In this document: piece after piece, positions 61,218 through 64,000 of the stretch
How positions within the stretch are numbered: the first letter of the stretch is position 1
Layout: the number at the start of each line of letters is the position of its first letter
From: Moorella humiferrea
Lineage (GTDB): Bacteria > Bacillota > DSM-521 > Neomoorellales > Neomoorellaceae
Direction: 5' to 3'
DNA length: 64,000 nucleotides
Assembly: GCF_039233145.1 (NCBI RefSeq)
Contig: NZ_CP136419.1
Location: 470,001 to 534,000 of the forward strand
Notes under the pieces: generated by a model
Told to the model about the DNA's origin: nothing
Seen by the model: only the letters and a program-made list of their open reading frames with translations
Database searches by the model: none
Program-made: the position numbers and the translations under genes

Positions 61218-63262
61218 GGCTTTCTCAAAGGCTTAAAGGCTTTTTGGGAATTCTTATTTTTATCTTTCTCCTTTTGACTTCCCGGCTGTTTTTTCTGCAG
61301 ATTGTCAACGCCCAGGAATTCAGCAAGCAGTCGGCCGAAAATAGAATCCGCATCAATCCCATCGAGGCCCGCCGTGGCGACATCCTGGACAGGAACGGGC
61401 AGGTTTTGGCCACCAGCCAGCCGGTATATATCGTTAGCCTGCGCAGCGTCCCCAACCAGGATCTAGATACCGTTATCAACAACCTTGCCGCTTTGCTCCA
61501 GGATCCCGAACTGACGCCTGCGGCCATTAAAGAACTCATTGCCAACAATCCTTACCGTTACCAATCTACGGAAATCAAAAGGCTTCCGGCGAGCGACCCG
61601 GAAGCCATGGCCACGGTGACCCGTCTCGAGGAACACCGGCAAGAACTGCCGGGGGTAAATATTATTGAAGAACCCCAGCGCTATTATCCTTACGGCCCCC
61701 TGGCCGGCCATCTTTTAGGCTATGTAGGTCAGATCACCCAGGAGGAACTTGAAACTAGAAAAGAAGATAATTACGGCATCAACGATAAAATAGGTAAAAG
61801 CGGCATTGAGGCTTTTCTGGAATATTATAACGACGGCAATCTGGAAATGGGTCTGCGCGGTAAAAAAGGGGCCGAACAGGTAGAAGTAGACGCCGCCAAC
61901 CGCAAGGTGCGGGATCTGGTAACCCTGCCGCCTACCCCGGGCGATACCGTCCAGTTAACCATTGACTTAAAACTCCAGCAGACCCTGGAAAAGGCCATGG
62001 ACCAAGTGATTGCCGCCACCAAGAAACAGAACCCCAAGGCGGGCGGCGGGGCGGCGGTGGTCCTGGACGTAAAAAGCGGGGCCGTTCTGGCCATGGCCAG
62101 CAAACCCGATATAGATCCCAACGATTTTGTCAACGGCTCTTACGCCAAAAAGGCAAGTTATTATAACGATCCCCGCCTGAAACCCTTATTCAACCGGGCC
62201 ATTCAGGGTGTTTATCCCCCGGGTTCGACCTTTAAGCCCATTACGGCCATGGCCGCCCTGGATGCCGGGGTGGTGAAGCCCCAGGATACCATATACGATA
62301 CCGGCCGTTATTGGAAACCGGGGGGCATTACCTGCTGGGCGGTCCACGGTAACGTTAATATGTACCGGGGTATGGCCGTGTCCTGCAATACCTATTTCCA
62401 GTGGGCCGGGGAATTGGCCGGAATTGAGAAAATCGATGATGTGGCAAGGCAGTTCGGCCTGGGACAACCGACGGGGATCGTTGGCCTTCAGGGGGAAGCT
62501 AAAGGTATTTTGCCCACCCCGGAATGGAAAAAGCAAATCAACGCCCCTTACTGGGACCGCTGGTTAAAGAACCAGGAACAGCGCATCGAAAAAAAATATG
62601 TAGACCTCCTTGCCGCAGCCGCCCCCGAGGAAAGGGAAAAGCTCCTTAAACAAAAGGAACAGGAGCTGCGGCAGATCAGGGCCGAATACCAGATTAATTA
62701 CAACTTTAACACCACCTGGCAGCCCTTTAACACTTATAACACGGCCATCGGCCAGGGGGATAACAATTACACCGTCATCCAGCTGGCCAACTATATCGCC
62801 ACCCTGGCCAACGGCGGGACTCGCTGGCGTCCTTATGTGGTAGACAAAGTGATCGGCGCCGATGGTTCTTTAAAGAAGGAGTACCGGCCTGAAGTGATGG
62901 AAAGGGTGGCGGTTTCCCAGGAGGCCATGGCCCAGGTAAGGCAGGCCATGCTGGCCGTGACCCAGAGCGCCGACGGTACGGCCGCCTTTCTCTTCCGCGA
63001 TTTCCCTCCCGACATCAAGGTGGCCGCCAAAACCGGCACCGCCCAGACAGGGCTGGCCGGCGATGATAAAAACAGCGATTTTCATGGCCTTTTTGTGGCC
63101 TTTGCCCCCTACGACGACCCCGAGATTGCCATCGCCGTCATTATCGAATACGCCCGCCACGGCGGTGATTCTGCCGGCGTGGTGGCCCGGGAAGTTTTCG
63201 CCCAGTACTTTGGCCTTACAGATATTTTGAATAAACCTTTTTACGGCGTTTCCGTGGAATAA
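61184..63262 (+). CDS. mrdA: Penicillin-binding protein 2 (MrdA type)
   Basis: The 692-residue class B transpeptidase has an N-terminal membrane anchor (FLGILIFIFLLLTSRLFFLQ), the pedestal domain (INPIEARRGDILDRNGQVLATS) and the transpeptidase domain with the three active-site motifs: STFK (YPPGSTFKPITAM), SCN (AVSCNTYFQW) and KTG (AAKTGTAQTG). It crosslinks side-wall peptidoglycan with MreBCD. ATG start behind AAGGAGGAACGG. A region about residues 455-515 (KNQEQRIEKKYVDLLAAAAPEE) forms an inserted helical arm. Confidence 0.95.
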   Translation: MGDREKESWKLRLSQRLKGFLGILIFIFLLLTSRLFFLQIVNAQEFSKQSAENRIRINPIEARRGDILDRNGQVLATSQPVYIVSLRSVPNQDLDTVINNLAALLQDPELTPAAIKELIANNPYRYQSTEIKRLPASDPEAMATVTRLEEHRQELPGVNIIEEPQRYYPYGPLAGHLLGYVGQITQEELETRKEDNYGINDKIGKSGIEAFLEYYNDGNLEMGLRGKKGAEQVEVDAANRKVRDLVTLPPTPGDTVQLTIDLKLQQTLEKAMDQVIAATKKQNPKAGGGAAVVLDVKSGAVLAMASKPDIDPNDFVNGSYAKKASYYNDPRLKPLFNRAIQGVYPPGSTFKPITAMAALDAGVVKPQDTIYDTGRYWKPGGITCWAVHGNVNMYRGMAVSCNTYFQWAGELAGIEKIDDVARQFGLGQPTGIVGLQGEAKGILPTPEWKKQINAPYWDRWLKNQEQRIEKKYVDLLAAAAPEEREKLLKQKEQELRQIRAEYQINYNFNTTWQPFNTYNTAIGQGDNNYTVIQLANYIATLANGGTRWRPYVVDKVIGADGSLKKEYRPEVMERVAVSQEAMAQVRQAMLAVTQSADGTAAFLFRDFPPDIKVAAKTGTAQTGLAGDDKNSDFHGLFVAFAPYDDPEIAIAVIIEYARHGGDSAGVVAREVFAQYFGLTDILNKPFYGVSVE

Positions 63263-63289
63263 TGTCAGCCGGCGTCCCTTTTTGCTGAG

Positions 63290-63319
63290 AAGATGGGGAA
63301 AAAAGACCCCATCTTTTTT
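63290..63319 (+). terminator. Terminator after the PBP2 gene
   Basis: AAGATGGGG, short A-rich loop, CCCCATCTT and TTTT. Confidence 0.85.
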
Positions 63320-63328
63320 CCTGATGCG

Positions 63329-63357
63329 GCAGGATTTACCTCGGCAGTGTAGAAAAA
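63329..63357 (+). promoter_or_regulatory. Sigma-H-like promoter upstream of minC
   Basis: GCAGGATTT, 11 bases, GTAGAAAAA; full -35 match, GAAA instead of GAAT in the -10. Confidence 0.4.
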
Positions 63358-63408
63358 AATATAAGCCGAAGCGGATTCTGCCGCCCGGTATCGAGGAGGA
63401 GTATCGGC

Positions 63409-63852
63409 GTGTGTTCTTCAACTGGTAATGAGACCGGGGCAGGTACCCAGCAGGTGACGTATAAAACCTTTTTGGTATGCCGTACGATACGTTCCGGCCA
63501 GCGTTACGAATATCCCGGGAACGTGGTGGTCATGGGCGACGTTCATCCTGGCGGCGAGGTAGTAGCCAGCGGTCACGTTATAGTTATGGGCACATTAAGG
63601 GGAGTGGTTCATGCCGGGGCCGAAGGCGATGAAAAAGCCGTGGTTCTGGCTTTTCGGCTCCAGCCCACCCAGCTGCGCATTGCCGGTTATGTTTCCCGGG
63701 CCCCTGACAATGAAGGTCCGGGTAATGCGGAAGAACCGGAGATCGCCCGTGTGCGGGATGAAGCAGTCGTCATTGAAAAATACCAACCCGGCGGCGAAAG
63801 GCGCTGGATTTCGAGGAGCAAGATAGAAGAAGAGGAGGAACAAAATGGGTGA
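63409..63852 (+). CDS. minC: MinC reduced to its C-terminal domain
   Basis: The 147-residue protein holds only the MinC C-terminal beta-helix: [55 protein letters not shown], then an acidic tail. This domain dimerises and binds MinD. The about 100-residue N-terminal domain that blocks FtsZ polymers is missing, and the 146 bases upstream cannot code for it. GTG start behind GAGGAGGAG. It overlaps minD by eight bases, so it works with MinD. Confidence 0.9.
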   Translation: MCSSTGNETGAGTQQVTYKTFLVCRTIRSGQRYEYPGNVVVMGDVHPGGEVVASGHVIVMGTLRGVVHAGAEGDEKAVVLAFRLQPTQLRIAGYVSRAPDNEGPGNAEEPEIARVRDEAVVIEKYQPGGERRWISRSKIEEEEEQNG

Positions 63853-64000
63853 AGTGATCGTCATCACTTCCGGTAAGGGTGGGGTTGGCAAAACGACGAC
63901 GACGGCCAACCTCGGTACCGGCCTGGCCAGCCTGGGTAAAAAGGTTGTCCTGGTGGATACGGATATCGGCTTGCGCAACCTGGACGTGGTCATGGGCCTG
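63845..64000 (+). CDS. minD: Septum site-determining ATPase MinD (3' end outside window)
   Basis: The first 52 codons are present: [20 protein letters not shown] with the deviant Walker A, and [19 protein letters not shown]. This is the MinD ParA-type ATPase that carries MinC to the membrane. ATG start inside the end of minC (GAGGAGGAAC upstream). Confidence 0.95.
   Translation, partial: MGEVIVITSGKGGVGKTTTTANLGTGLASLGKKVVLVDTDIGLRNLDVVMGL

Noticed and set aside
1-64000. CRISPR array, rRNA genes, prophage or integrative element
   Set aside because: No regularly spaced direct repeats, no rRNA signature and no integrase, capsid or conjugation genes were seen. The tRNA cluster has no attached integrase or duplicated tRNA end.

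Overview
The window looks like chromosome of an anaerobic, endospore-forming Firmicute of the Moorella/Thermanaeromonas type. This is an inference from gene content: sporulation genes (prkA-yhbH-spoVR, a GerMN lipoprotein, lonB), the tig-clpP-clpX-lonB-lon-valS-folC-rex-maf-radC-mreBCD-pbp2-minCD backbone, a membrane molybdopterin enzyme, no gene for an oxygen-dependent enzyme, and a GC-rich sequence. Two left-hand patches (about 1-1410 and 2700-4400) are clearly richer in A+T and look acquired.

Left part (1-12 kb): the end of an aldo/keto reductase gene, a flavodoxin and a MerR regulator; a decayed insertion-sequence remnant; a soluble two-component system; a three-gene membrane molybdoenzyme (four-cluster ferredoxin, cytochrome b, Tat-exported catalytic subunit); an acyl-CoA synthetase; an HD phosphodiesterase-like protein; and a leftward pair coding a short siroheme protein and a Cys-rich partner.

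Middle (12-31.7 kb): queG, a cupin phosphoglucose isomerase, the prkA-yhbH-spoVR set, paaK-ACT, hisC, gerM, a multidomain cell-wall amidase, murI-rph-rdgB, six tRNA genes (Gly, Arg, His, Gln, Lys, Leu) behind a strong promoter, a protein made of three XRE domains, and a sulfur-transfer module (DsrE, TusA, SQR-like flavoprotein, DUF1641).

Accessory operon (31.9-44.0 kb): an HpcH/HpaI aldolase, a DapA-type lyase, a 2-hydroxyacid dehydrogenase, a LarA-type racemase with all catalytic residues, a tripartite tricarboxylate transporter (TctB-TctA-TctC), two URO-D-fold proteins, hydroxypyruvate isomerase, tartronate semialdehyde reductase and a GntR/FCD regulator. Together these suggest uptake and breakdown of a sugar acid or hydroxy acid through tartronate semialdehyde and glycerate. 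The role of the URO-D pair is unknown. This is the best candidate here for an undescribed pathway.

Right part (44-64 kb): a sigma-H-like promoter, a c-di-GMP-I (GEMM) riboswitch and a 68-residue orphan protein; tRNA-Gly; then the conserved protein quality-control, division and shape genes. Two copies of a 145-210 bp element with terminal inverted repeats sit at 42.1 kb and 52.5 kb in opposite orientation. Ten intergenic sites fit, exactly or nearly, a sigma-H-type promoter pattern (RnAGGAwWW, 11-12 nt, RnnGAATww), more than expected by chance to the eye. MinC lacks its N-terminal FtsZ-inhibiting domain.
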